DNA of 64,000 nt, taken from Bacteroides finegoldii DSM 17565. Lineage in GTDB: Bacteria; Bacteroidota; Bacteroidia; Bacteroidales; Bacteroidaceae. The translations under genes were made by a program, and so were the position numbers. Positions 27,537 through 34,813 of this stretch are shown piece after piece. The notes below the pieces were generated by a model. It was not told where the DNA came from and ran no database searches. It saw only the letters and a list, made by a program, of their open reading frames with translations. Numbering within the stretch: position 1 is the stretch's first letter; each line of letters begins with the position of its first letter. The stretch lies in contig NZ_GG688318.1 in assembly GCF_000156195.1 (NCBI RefSeq), positions 230,882-294,881 of the forward strand, given 5' to 3'.

Positions 27537-29433
27537 GTATCAGGAGATATTGAAACAATACTGGGGGTATGACTCCTTCCGCGACTTGCAGGAGGAGATC
27601 ATTACCAGTATCGGCGAAGGCAAAGATACATTGGGGCTTATGCCGACAGGCGGTGGAAAGTCCATCACCTTCCAAGTGCCTGCTCTCGCTCAAGAAGGTA
27701 TTTGCATTGTCATTACTCCCCTCATTGCCTTGATGAAAGATCAAGTGCAGAACCTGCGCAAACGGGGAATCATGGCGCTTGCCGTATATTCCGGCATGAC
27801 GCGCCAAGAGATTCTCACCGCACTGGAGAATTGTATCTTCGGTGATTACAAATTCCTCTATATTTCTCCGGAACGTGTGGATACGGAGATTTTCCGCACC
27901 AAACTGAAGGCAATGAAAGTCTCCATGATCACAGTAGACGAAAGTCACTGTATCTCCCAATGGGGATATGACTTCCGGCCTGCCTATCTGAAAATTGCGG
28001 AAATACGGGAACTCCTGCCCGGAGTTCCGGTGCTGGCACTGACCGCAACCGCTACACCGGAAGTAGTAAAGGATATTCAGAATCGTCTGAACTTCCATGA
28101 AGGCAATGTCTTCCGCATGAGTTTTGAACGGAAGAACCTGGCGTACATTGTCCGTAAGACAGACAACAAGACGAACGAGTTATTGCATATCTTACGGAAA
28201 ATACCAGGTAGCGCCATCATTTATGTCCGCAACAGGCGACGGACAAAGGAAATCACCGAACTGCTGGTGAACGAAGATATTACCGCTGACTTCTATCATG
28301 CCGGACTGGATAATGCAGTGAAAGACCTCCGCCAGAAACGCTGGCAAAACGGGGAAGTCCGCGTAATGGTAGCCACCAATGCTTTCGGAATGGGTATTGA
28401 CAAACCGGATGTCCGCATCGTCCTTCATCTTGATCTCCCCGATTCTCCGGAAGCGTATTTTCAAGAGGCCGGACGGGCAGGCAGAGACGGGAAAAAGGCA
28501 TATGCTGTTATTCTATATGCCAAATCTGATAAGACTACCCTGCACAAACGGGTGGCAGACACCTTCCCCGACAAAGAGTATATTCTCGATGTTTACGAGC
28601 ATTTGCAATATTACTATCAGATGGCGATGGGCGACGGTTTCCAATGTGTCCGCGAATTTAATCTGGAAGAATTCTGCCGGAAATTCAAATACTTTCCGGT
28701 CCCGGTAGACAGTGCGCTGAAGATACTGACGCAAGCCGGTTATCTGGAATATACGGACGAACAGGATAATGCTTCCCGCATCCTTTTTACGATTCACCGG
28801 GACGAACTGTACAAACTACGGGAGATGGGAAAAGAAACCGAAGCGCTGATACAGACAATCCTTCGTTCCTACACAGGGGTATTCACGGATTATGCCTATA
28901 TCAGCGAGGCTTCACTGTCGATACGCACGGGGCTGACACGCGAACAGATCTATAACATCCTGGTGACATTGACCAAACGCCGCATCGTGGATTATATTCC
29001 ACACAAAAAGACACCTTATATTATATATACGCGCGAACGGCAGGAACTGCGTTTTGTACATATTCCTCCCTCTGTCTACGAAGAACGGAAAGCAAGATAC
29101 GAAGCGCGCATCAAGGCGATGGAGGAATATGTCACTTCAGAAAACGTATGTCGGAGCCGGATGCTGCTCCGCTACTTCGGAGAGAAAAACGAACATAATT
29201 GCGGCCAATGCGATATCTGCCTCAGCCACCGCGCCACAGACAGTCTGTCCGATGACTCCTTTGAAGAATTAAAGAAGCGAATGACCGGACTGCTCATTCA
29301 AAAACCGCTTACTCCGGCAGAAATAGCCAATAACATGGAAGCGGAGAAAGAAAAGGTTGGAGAGGTTATCCGCTATTTATTGGAGGAAGGCGAATGGAAG
29401 ATGCAGGATGGAATGATACATATATCAAAATAA
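27529..29433 (+). CDS. recQ: ATP-dependent DNA helicase RecQ
   Basis: This is a superfamily 2 3'-5' DNA helicase that unwinds duplexes for RecJ during gap repair. The 634-residue protein shows Walker A GGGKS (41-45), the DExH box DESH (137-140) with the RecQ aromatic loop QWGYDFRP, helicase motifs V/VI (FGMGIDKPDVR, YFQEAGRAGRDG), the zinc-binding RQC cysteines (CRSRMLLRYFGE, NCGQCDIC) and a winged helix at the end. No HRDC domain follows, making it shorter at the C-terminus than some RecQ proteins. The start is a TTG at 27529 inside the last codons of recJ (8-nt overlap). No ATG nearby fits the N-terminal homology. Confidence 0.95.
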   Translation: MNKYQEILKQYWGYDSFRDLQEEIITSIGEGKDTLGLMPTGGGKSITFQVPALAQEGICIVITPLIALMKDQVQNLRKRGIMALAVYSGMTRQEILTALENCIFGDYKFLYISPERVDTEIFRTKLKAMKVSMITVDESHCISQWGYDFRPAYLKIAEIRELLPGVPVLALTATATPEVVKDIQNRLNFHEGNVFRMSFERKNLAYIVRKTDNKTNELLHILRKIPGSAIIYVRNRRRTKEITELLVNEDITADFYHAGLDNAVKDLRQKRWQNGEVRVMVATNAFGMGIDKPDVRIVLHLDLPDSPEAYFQEAGRAGRDGKKAYAVILYAKSDKTTLHKRVADTFPDKEYILDVYEHLQYYYQMAMGDGFQCVREFNLEEFCRKFKYFPVPVDSALKILTQAGYLEYTDEQDNASRILFTIHRDELYKLREMGKETEALIQTILRSYTGVFTDYAYISEASLSIRTGLTREQIYNILVTLTKRRIVDYIPHKKTPYIIYTRERQELRFVHIPPSVYEERKARYEARIKAMEEYVTSENVCRSRMLLRYFGEKNEHNCGQCDICLSHRATDSLSDDSFEELKKRMTGLLIQKPLTPAEIANNMEAEKEKVGEVIRYLLEEGEWKMQDGMIHISK

Positions 29434-29472
29434 GTTATTACATTTGCAAGTGTAACTCAAAAACAACATATC

Positions 29473-30435
29473 ATGCCGAACTTTTTTAAATCTTTCTTCT
29501 CCGGGAAATCGGAGACACTGGAAAGTGAAAAGCAGAAAAACGACCGGAAAAGATTCGAGATCTTCAAATATGACGGTTTGCGCGCGCAACGCATGGGACG
29601 CCCGGATTATGCCGTAAAATGTTTCACGGAAGCCCTTGCCATTGAGGAGGATTTCGAGACATTGGGATATCTCAGCCAACTCTACGTCCAATTGGGAGAA
29701 ACGGCAAAGGCCCGCGAACTTTTGGAGAAAATGGCTGTAATGGAACCTCATGTTACCAATACTTTCCTGACATTGGCGAATGTATGCTTCATTCAGGAAG
29801 ATTATCAGGCTATGGAAGAGGCAGCCAACAAGGCCATCGCCATCGAAGAAGGAAATGCCGTAGCGCATTATCTGCTGGGAAAAGCCCGCAAAGGCCAGGA
29901 CGACGACCTGATGACTATCGCCCACCTCACCAAAGCTATCACCTTGAAGGATGATTTCATCGAAGCCCGTCTGTTACGCGCAGAAGCCTTATTGAAAATG
30001 AAACAATACAAAGAGGTAATGGAGGATGTAGATGCCATATTGGCTCAGAATCCGGAAGAAGAAACGGCGATACTCCTACATGGAAAAGTGAAGGAGGACA
30101 ACGGAGAGTCCGAAGAAGCGGAAAAGGATTATCGACTTGTCACGGAAATAAATCCTTTCAACGAACAGGCGTACCTCTATCTGGGACGACTTTACATCAG
30201 TCAGAAGAAACTGACGGAAGCTATCGGACTCTTTGACGAAGCCATTGAGCTGAATCCGAACTTCGCAGAAGCTTATAAGGAACGCGGACGTGCCAAATTG
30301 TTAAATGGCGACAAGGACGGTTCTATCGAGGACATGAAGAAATCATTGGAGCTGAACCCGAAAGATGAAGCCGGTTTGAACGGTGAATTCAAGACTCTGG
30401 GAGCAAAGCCGGAAACTCTTCCGGGTATCTTCTAA
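29473..30435 (+). CDS. Tetratricopeptide repeat protein
   Basis: This 320-residue protein is built of TPR units. There is no signal peptide, so it should be cytosolic. At least seven degenerate 34-residue units can be traced, for example RMGRPDYAVKCFTEALAIEE, TITLKDDFIEARLLRAEALL-like units and QAYLYLGRLYISQKKLTEAI, with the consensus Ala/Gly-Tyr-Pro positions. The N-terminus is charged (SGKSETLESEKQKNDRKRF). TPR proteins serve as protein-protein scaffolds; the partner is unknown. A TACATTTG -7 box at 29439-29446, just after the recQ stop, suggests its own promoter, but no -33 box is seen. Confidence 0.85.
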   Translation: MPNFFKSFFSGKSETLESEKQKNDRKRFEIFKYDGLRAQRMGRPDYAVKCFTEALAIEEDFETLGYLSQLYVQLGETAKARELLEKMAVMEPHVTNTFLTLANVCFIQEDYQAMEEAANKAIAIEEGNAVAHYLLGKARKGQDDDLMTIAHLTKAITLKDDFIEARLLRAEALLKMKQYKEVMEDVDAILAQNPEEETAILLHGKVKEDNGESEEAEKDYRLVTEINPFNEQAYLYLGRLYISQKKLTEAIGLFDEAIELNPNFAEAYKERGRAKLLNGDKDGSIEDMKKSLELNPKDEAGLNGEFKTLGAKPETLPGIF

Positions 30436-30487
30436 GTGTCCTTTTTATATTTTTTAGGCAAGAATAGAAAAAAAGTATCGCTTTTTG

Positions 30488-30517
30488 TTTGCATCTAACA
30501 GAAAATTATTACTTTTG
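30488..30517 (+). promoter_or_regulatory. Promoter of the aromatic amino-acid operon
   Basis: TTTG (30488-30491) and a perfect -7 box TACTTTTG (30510-30517) are 18 nt apart. An overlapping TTTG at 30484 gives spacing 22. Transcription would begin near 30524, about 32 nt before the leader peptide ATG. Confidence 0.75.
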
Positions 30518-30555
30518 CCCTAGAATTAGAAACCAAAGCAAAAACAAAGGATCGA

Positions 30556-30642
30556 ATGAAATCGTTTACTTATGCATATTACTTCTTTTTTTACTTTTAC
30601 TTTAGCAACAAAGTAGAGCGGGAGTTTGTATGTATCAAGTGA
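30556..30642 (+). CDS. Phe/Tyr-rich leader peptide of the pheA operon
   Basis: This is an open reading frame of 28 codons, too short for ordinary gene finding. It runs ATG AAA TCG TTT and ends ATC AAG TGA. Codons 4-16 encode FTYAYYFFFYFYF, that is seven Phe and four Tyr (the other two are Thr and Ala), and an eighth Phe follows at codon 24. Such runs are the hallmark of ribosome-mediated attenuation: shortage of charged tRNA-Phe or tRNA-Tyr stalls the ribosome here. The codons after the run contain the proximal arm of the antiterminator, so a ribosome that reaches the stop covers it. The genes downstream make exactly Phe and Tyr, which supports the role. No independent function of the peptide is expected. 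Confidence 0.88.
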   Translation: MKSFTYAYYFFFYFYFSNKVEREFVCIK

Positions 30643-30715
30643 CAGTGATGCTTAAGGACTGAATAGAGAAATCAATCATATGAATCCCGCTCCAATATGG
30701 ACGCGGGATTTTTTT
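30616..30715 (+). promoter_or_regulatory. Transcription attenuator of the aromatic operon (antiterminator and terminator)
   Basis: GAGCGGGA (30616-30623, inside the leader peptide frame) is a perfect 8-bp complement of TCCCGCTC (30685-30692). The same TCCCGC also pairs with GCGGGA (30703-30708) in the terminator. The two structures exclude each other. When the ribosome stalls on Phe/Tyr codons, the first pairing can form and transcription continues; when it translates to the stop codon at 30640-30642, the terminator forms. Confidence 0.85.
30684..30715 (+). terminator. Rho-independent terminator of the attenuator
   Basis: The stem is ATCCCGC-TCC (30684-30693) with GGA-GCGGGAT (30699-30709), a single bulged C at 30702 and loop AATAT, followed by seven T (30709-30715). 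It lies 20 nt before pheA. Confidence 0.88.
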
Positions 30716-30734
30716 ATATAAACCATTTAGAACA

Positions 30735-31583
30735 ATGAAAAAGATAGCAATTCAAGGAACATTAGGTTCCTACCATGATATCGCCGCACACAAGTACTTC
30801 GAAGGGGAAGAAATAGAGCTAATCTGCTGCGCCAACTTCGAGGACGTGTTTACTTCGATACGAAAAGACAGCCAGGTAATCGGAATGCTCGCCATCGAAA
30901 ATACAATTGCGGGAAGCTTGTTGCACAACAATGAGTTGTTGAGACAAAGCGGCACACAAATTATCGGCGAATACAAATTGCGTATCTCACACAGTTTTGT
31001 CTGCCTTCCCGACGAAAGTTGGGAAGACCTGACGGAAGTAAATTCCCACCCTATCGCCCTGATGCAATGCCGCGAATTCCTGAACCAACATCCGCAACTG
31101 AAAGTAGTAGAGGGTGAGGATACGGCACGCAGCGCGGAAATCATCAAGAACGAGAACTTGAAAGGACACGCCGCCATCTGTTCCAAAGCGGCAGCCGAGC
31201 GTTACGGTATGAAGGTGCTTCAAGAAGGAATCGAGACAAACAAACACAACTTCACCCGTTTTCTGGTAGTTGCCGATCCCTGGCAGGCGGATGAACTACG
31301 CCAACATCATGCAAATGCTACCAACAAGGCAAGCATGGTATTCACCTTGCCGCATACGGAAGGCAGTTTGTCGCAAGTGTTGTCCATCCTGTCTTTTTAT
31401 AATATCAACCTGACCAAGATACAATCGTTACCGATCATCGGACGTGAATGGGAATACCAGTTTTATGTAGATGTGGCTTTCAACGATTATCTGAGATATA
31501 AGCAGTCCATTGCAGCAATCACTCCATTAACCAAAGAACTCAAAACATTAGGCGAATATGCAGAAGGAAAGTCAAATGTATAA
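30735..31583 (+). CDS. pheA: Prephenate dehydratase
   Basis: This enzyme converts prephenate to phenylpyruvate, the committed step to phenylalanine. It is a 282-residue monofunctional enzyme with no chorismate mutase domain at its N-terminus; that domain is fused to the DAHP synthase two genes on. The PDT domain has IAIQGTLGSYHDIAA, IENTIAGSLLHNN and the HNFTRFLVV catalytic TRF block. The C-terminal ACT domain (about 195-275, VFTLPHTEGSLSQVLSILS, QSLPIIGREWEYQFYVD) binds Phe for feedback inhibition. It is the first gene after the attenuator and overlaps the next gene. Confidence 0.96.
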   Translation: MKKIAIQGTLGSYHDIAAHKYFEGEEIELICCANFEDVFTSIRKDSQVIGMLAIENTIAGSLLHNNELLRQSGTQIIGEYKLRISHSFVCLPDESWEDLTEVNSHPIALMQCREFLNQHPQLKVVEGEDTARSAEIIKNENLKGHAAICSKAAAERYGMKVLQEGIETNKHNFTRFLVVADPWQADELRQHHANATNKASMVFTLPHTEGSLSQVLSILSFYNINLTKIQSLPIIGREWEYQFYVDVAFNDYLRYKQSIAAITPLTKELKTLGEYAEGKSNV

Positions 31584-32769
31584 GATCGTTCCTGCCGACA
31601 GACTGGCAAGCGTAAGTGAATACTACTTCTCCAAGAAACTGAAAGAGGTAGCACAGATGAATGCGGAAGGTAAGGACGTCATCAGTCTGGGTATCGGAAG
31701 TCCCGATATGCCCCCCTCCGAGAAAACCATCGAAACATTGTGCAGCAATGCGCATGATCCCAACGGACACGGCTACCAACCGTACGTGGGCATCCCCGAA
31801 CTTCGCAAGGGTTTTGCCGCCTGGTATCAACGTTGGTATGGAGTGGAACTGAATCCGAACACGGAGATACAGCCTTTGATCGGCTCGAAAGAGGGAATAC
31901 TCCATGTCACTCTGGCATTTGTCAATCCGGGAGAACAAGTGCTGGTTCCTAATCCGGGATATCCTACTTACACTTCGCTGAGCAAGATACTCGGTGCGGA
32001 AGTCATCAACTACGACCTCAAAGAAGACGAGAACTGGATGCCTGATTTTGAAGCCCTGGAGAGAATGGACCTCAGCCGGGTAAAACTGATGTGGACCAAT
32101 TATCCGAATATGCCGACAGGCGCCAATGCAACTCCGGAATTATACGGGCGTCTCGTTGACTTTGCCCGCCGCAAGAATATTGTAATCGTGAATGATAACC
32201 CATACAGCTTTATCCTGAACGAGAAACCGATCAGTATTCTGAGCGTACCGGGGGCCAAAGACTGTTGTATCGAATTCAACTCCATGAGCAAAAGCCACAA
32301 TATGCCGGGATGGCGTATCGGTATGCTGGCCTCAAATGCTGAGTTTGTACAATGGATTCTGAAGGTGAAAAGCAATATAGACAGCGGAATGTTCCGTGCC
32401 ATGCAACTGGCAGCAGCCACTGCTCTGGAAGCCGAAGCCGACTGGTACGAGGGCAATAACAAGAACTACCGTAACCGTCGCCACCTAGCCGGTGAAATTA
32501 TGAAAACACTAGGGTGCACATACGATGAGAAACAGGTAGGTATGTTCCTTTGGGGAAAGATCCCCGCTTCCTGCAAAGATGTGGAAGAGTTGACGGAAAA
32601 GGTATTGCATGAAGCCAGAGTGTTTATCACACCGGGATTTATCTTTGGCAGCAACGGAGCGAGATATATCCGCATCTCTCTTTGCTGCAAAGACGCCAAG
32701 TTGGAGGAAGCACTCGAAAGGATAAAAACAATGACACAATGTGCTGACAGCCAACGTGCCGATAAATAG
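31576..32769 (+). CDS. PLP-dependent class I aminotransferase (probable aromatic/aspartate aminotransferase)
   Basis: This is a fold-type I aminotransferase, about 397 residues, with the PLP lysine in SMSKSHNMPGWRIGML (Lys239 from this start), NYPNMPTGA for the carboxylate-binding loop and SLGIGSPDMPPS near the N-terminus. The sequence resembles aspartate / LL-diaminopimelate-type aminotransferases. Its place between pheA and the DAHP synthase argues that it transaminates phenylpyruvate and 4-hydroxyphenylpyruvate to Phe and Tyr (inference). I chose ATG 31576, which overlaps the pheA stop by 8 nt and has GGAAAG just upstream; ATG 31558, six codons earlier, is also open. Confidence 0.9.
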   Translation: MYKIVPADRLASVSEYYFSKKLKEVAQMNAEGKDVISLGIGSPDMPPSEKTIETLCSNAHDPNGHGYQPYVGIPELRKGFAAWYQRWYGVELNPNTEIQPLIGSKEGILHVTLAFVNPGEQVLVPNPGYPTYTSLSKILGAEVINYDLKEDENWMPDFEALERMDLSRVKLMWTNYPNMPTGANATPELYGRLVDFARRKNIVIVNDNPYSFILNEKPISILSVPGAKDCCIEFNSMSKSHNMPGWRIGMLASNAEFVQWILKVKSNIDSGMFRAMQLAAATALEAEADWYEGNNKNYRNRRHLAGEIMKTLGCTYDEKQVGMFLWGKIPASCKDVEELTEKVLHEARVFITPGFIFGSNGARYIRISLCCKDAKLEEALERIKTMTQCADSQRADK

Positions 32770-32812
32770 AACAATTAAATAGTTTAGATAACCCAACTGC
32801 CAATGGAATTAC

Positions 32813-32843
32813 TAGCACATTGGCATATTGATACATTATTATT
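32813..32843 (+). repeat. Degenerate 8-nt tandem repeat abutting the DAHP synthase start codon
   Basis: Octamers TTGGCATA, TTGATACA and TTATTATT follow TAGCACA and run directly into the ATG at 32844. The same element, on the other strand, directly precedes the DJ-1 gene start at 45655. The two copies agree at about 31 of 36 positions. It lies between two co-transcribed genes, so it is part of the mRNA just before a start codon. Confidence 0.6.
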
Positions 32844-33905
32844 ATGGAACTCGAATCAATTTTATTACCGGGCATTGAGGCTAAAAGACCGATTGTCATT
32901 GCCGGCCCGTGTAGCGCAGAAACAGAAGAACAGGTAATGGATACAGCCAAGCAATTGGCAGCGAAAGGTCAGAAAATATTCCGTGCAGGAATCTGGAAAC
33001 CACGTACCAAACCGGGAGGCTTCGAGGGTATAGGCGTCGAAGGTCTTGCCTGGTTGAAAGAGGTGAAAAAAGAAACCGGTATGTATGTCGCAACCGAAGT
33101 TGCAACAGCCAAGCACGTTTACGAATGTCTGAAAGCCGGAATCGATATTCTTTGGGTAGGTGCACGTACCACTGCCAACCCTTTCGCCGTACAGGAAATC
33201 GCAGACGCTCTGAAAGGCGTTGATATCCCCGTATTGGTCAAGAACCCTGTAAATCCGGATCTTGAATTGTGGATCGGAGCCTTGGAACGTATCAACAATG
33301 CAGGTCTGAAACGTCTAGGTGCTATTCATCGTGGTTTCAGCAGCTACGATAAGAAGATTTACCGCAATCTGCCCCAATGGCACATTCCTATCGAATTGCG
33401 CCGCCGCATCCCTAATCTTCCCATCTTCTGCGATCCCAGTCATATCGGTGGAAAACGCGAACTGGTAGCTCCGCTTTGTCAGCAGGCTATGGACCTTAAC
33501 TTCGACGGTCTGATCGTAGAAAGCCACTGCAATCCGGATTGTGCATGGAGTGACGCTTCCCAACAAGTGACACCGGATGTACTCGACTATATCCTCAATC
33601 TATTGGTTATCCGTACCGAGACCCAATCGACCGAAAGTCTGGGGCTGCTACGCAAACAGATTGATGAATGCGATGACAACATCATTCAAGAGTTGGCAAA
33701 AAGAATGCGCATTGCCCGTGAAATCGGTACATACAAGAAAGAACATAATATCACCGTACTCCAGACCGGACGTTACAATGAAATTCTGGAAAAGCGCGGT
33801 TCACAAGGGGAACAATGCGGTATGGATGCGGAATTCATGAAGAAAATCTTCGAGGCTATCCACGAAGAGTCTGTCCGCCAACAGATGGAGATTATCAACA
33901 AATAA
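32844..33905 (+). CDS. Bifunctional DAHP synthase / chorismate mutase
   Basis: This 353-residue protein catalyses the first step of the shikimate pathway (PEP + erythrose-4-phosphate) and the chorismate-to-prephenate step. Residues of about 1-265 form the DAHP synthase of the short, AroA(G)-like class (VIAGPCSAETEEQV, GIWKPRTKPGGFEG, RGFSSYDKK, FCDPSHIGGKR). Residues of about 275-350 are an AroQ-type chorismate mutase (LGLLRKQIDECDDNIIQELA, KRMRIAREIGTYKK). Placing the mutase on DAHP synthase allows prephenate feedback on pathway entry, as known for similar fusions in Bacillus-type enzymes. It is the third gene of the attenuated operon, 10 nt from tyrA (stop TAA 33905, next ATG 33915). Confidence 0.95.
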   Translation: MELESILLPGIEAKRPIVIAGPCSAETEEQVMDTAKQLAAKGQKIFRAGIWKPRTKPGGFEGIGVEGLAWLKEVKKETGMYVATEVATAKHVYECLKAGIDILWVGARTTANPFAVQEIADALKGVDIPVLVKNPVNPDLELWIGALERINNAGLKRLGAIHRGFSSYDKKIYRNLPQWHIPIELRRRIPNLPIFCDPSHIGGKRELVAPLCQQAMDLNFDGLIVESHCNPDCAWSDASQQVTPDVLDYILNLLVIRTETQSTESLGLLRKQIDECDDNIIQELAKRMRIAREIGTYKKEHNITVLQTGRYNEILEKRGSQGEQCGMDAEFMKKIFEAIHEESVRQQMEIINK

Positions 33906-33914
33906 ACAATAGAT

Positions 33915-34688
33915 ATGAGAATATTAATACTCGGAGCCGGGAAAATGGGCTCTTTCTTTACTGATATATTGAGCTTCCAACACGAAACGGCCGTGTTCGA
34001 CGTCAACCCGCACCAATTACGTTTTGTCTACAACACTTATCGTTTCACGACATTGGAAGAAATCAAGGATTTTGAACCGGAACTGGTTATCAACGCCGCA
34101 ACAGTAAAGTACACACTGGACGCTTTCCGCAAAGTGTTGCCTGTGCTGCCCAAAGATTGCATCATCAGTGATATTGCTTCTGTTAAAACGGGACTGAAGA
34201 AGTTCTACGAAGAAAGCGGCTTCCGTTATGTTTCCAGTCACCCTATGTTCGGTCCGACTTTCGCCAGCCTTAGCAATCTAAGCAGCGAGAACGCCATTAT
34301 CATCAGTGAAGGAGATCACTTGGGTAAGATCTTTTTTAAAGACCTCTACCAGACCTTGCGGTTGAACATCTTCGAATATACCTTTGACGAACATGATGAA
34401 ACGGTGGCTTACTCGCTATCCATCCCGTTCGTTTCGACGTTCGTATTTGCAGCTGTAATGAAACACCAGGAAGCACCGGGAACCACATTCAAGAAGCATA
34501 TGGCTATTGCCAAAGGTTTGCTGAGCGAAGATGACTACCTGCTTCAGGAAATTCTGTTCAACCCGCGCACTCCGGGACAGGTGGCCAACATCCGCACCGA
34601 GCTGAAAAATCTTCTCGAAATCATTGAGAACAAGGATGCGGAAGGAATGAAGAAGTATCTGACAAAGATTCGGGAAAAGATCAAATAA
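33915..34688 (+). CDS. tyrA: Prephenate dehydrogenase
   Basis: This enzyme oxidatively decarboxylates prephenate to 4-hydroxyphenylpyruvate, the tyrosine branch. The 257-residue protein has the NAD(P)-binding Rossmann motif GAGKMG at 7-12, the SDIASVKTGL segment and the substrate-binding SSHPMFGPTF block, followed by the helical dimerisation domain. No ACT domain is present, so Tyr feedback may rest on the attenuator and on DAHP synthase (inference). It is the last gene of the operon, closed by a strong terminator. Confidence 0.94.
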   Translation: MRILILGAGKMGSFFTDILSFQHETAVFDVNPHQLRFVYNTYRFTTLEEIKDFEPELVINAATVKYTLDAFRKVLPVLPKDCIISDIASVKTGLKKFYEESGFRYVSSHPMFGPTFASLSNLSSENAIIISEGDHLGKIFFKDLYQTLRLNIFEYTFDEHDETVAYSLSIPFVSTFVFAAVMKHQEAPGTTFKKHMAIAKGLLSEDDYLLQEILFNPRTPGQVANIRTELKNLLEIIENKDAEGMKKYLTKIREKIK

Positions 34689-34730
34689 CCCGTAATCGGC
34701 AATCACTGATTACACATAAGATTTAACGGT

Positions 34731-34765
34731 CCCCTGCAAAAAAGTTCTTTGCAGGGGATTTTTTT
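34731..34765 (+). terminator. Terminator of the aromatic operon
   Basis: CCCCTGCAAA (34731-34740) pairs perfectly with TTTGCAGGGG (34748-34757) around a 7-nt loop, followed by A and seven T (34759-34765). Confidence 0.92.
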
Positions 34766-34778
34766 ATGTGTACCTTTG
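34748..34778 (+). promoter_or_regulatory. Promoter of dnaG, overlapping the tyrA terminator
   Basis: TTTG (34748-34751), inside the right arm of the terminator hairpin, and TACCTTTG (34771-34778) are exactly 19 nt apart. Transcription from here starts near 34785, downstream of the ATG at 34766, which fixes the dnaG start at 34814. Confidence 0.8.
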
Positions 34779-34813
34779 TATCCGCAAAAACAGATTTACA
34801 GGAGATAGAAAGA

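Noticed and set aside
34766..34813. Extra 16 residues at the N-terminus of DnaG
   Set aside because: The codons lie at the end of the terminator T-run and upstream of the transcription start predicted from a perfect promoter.
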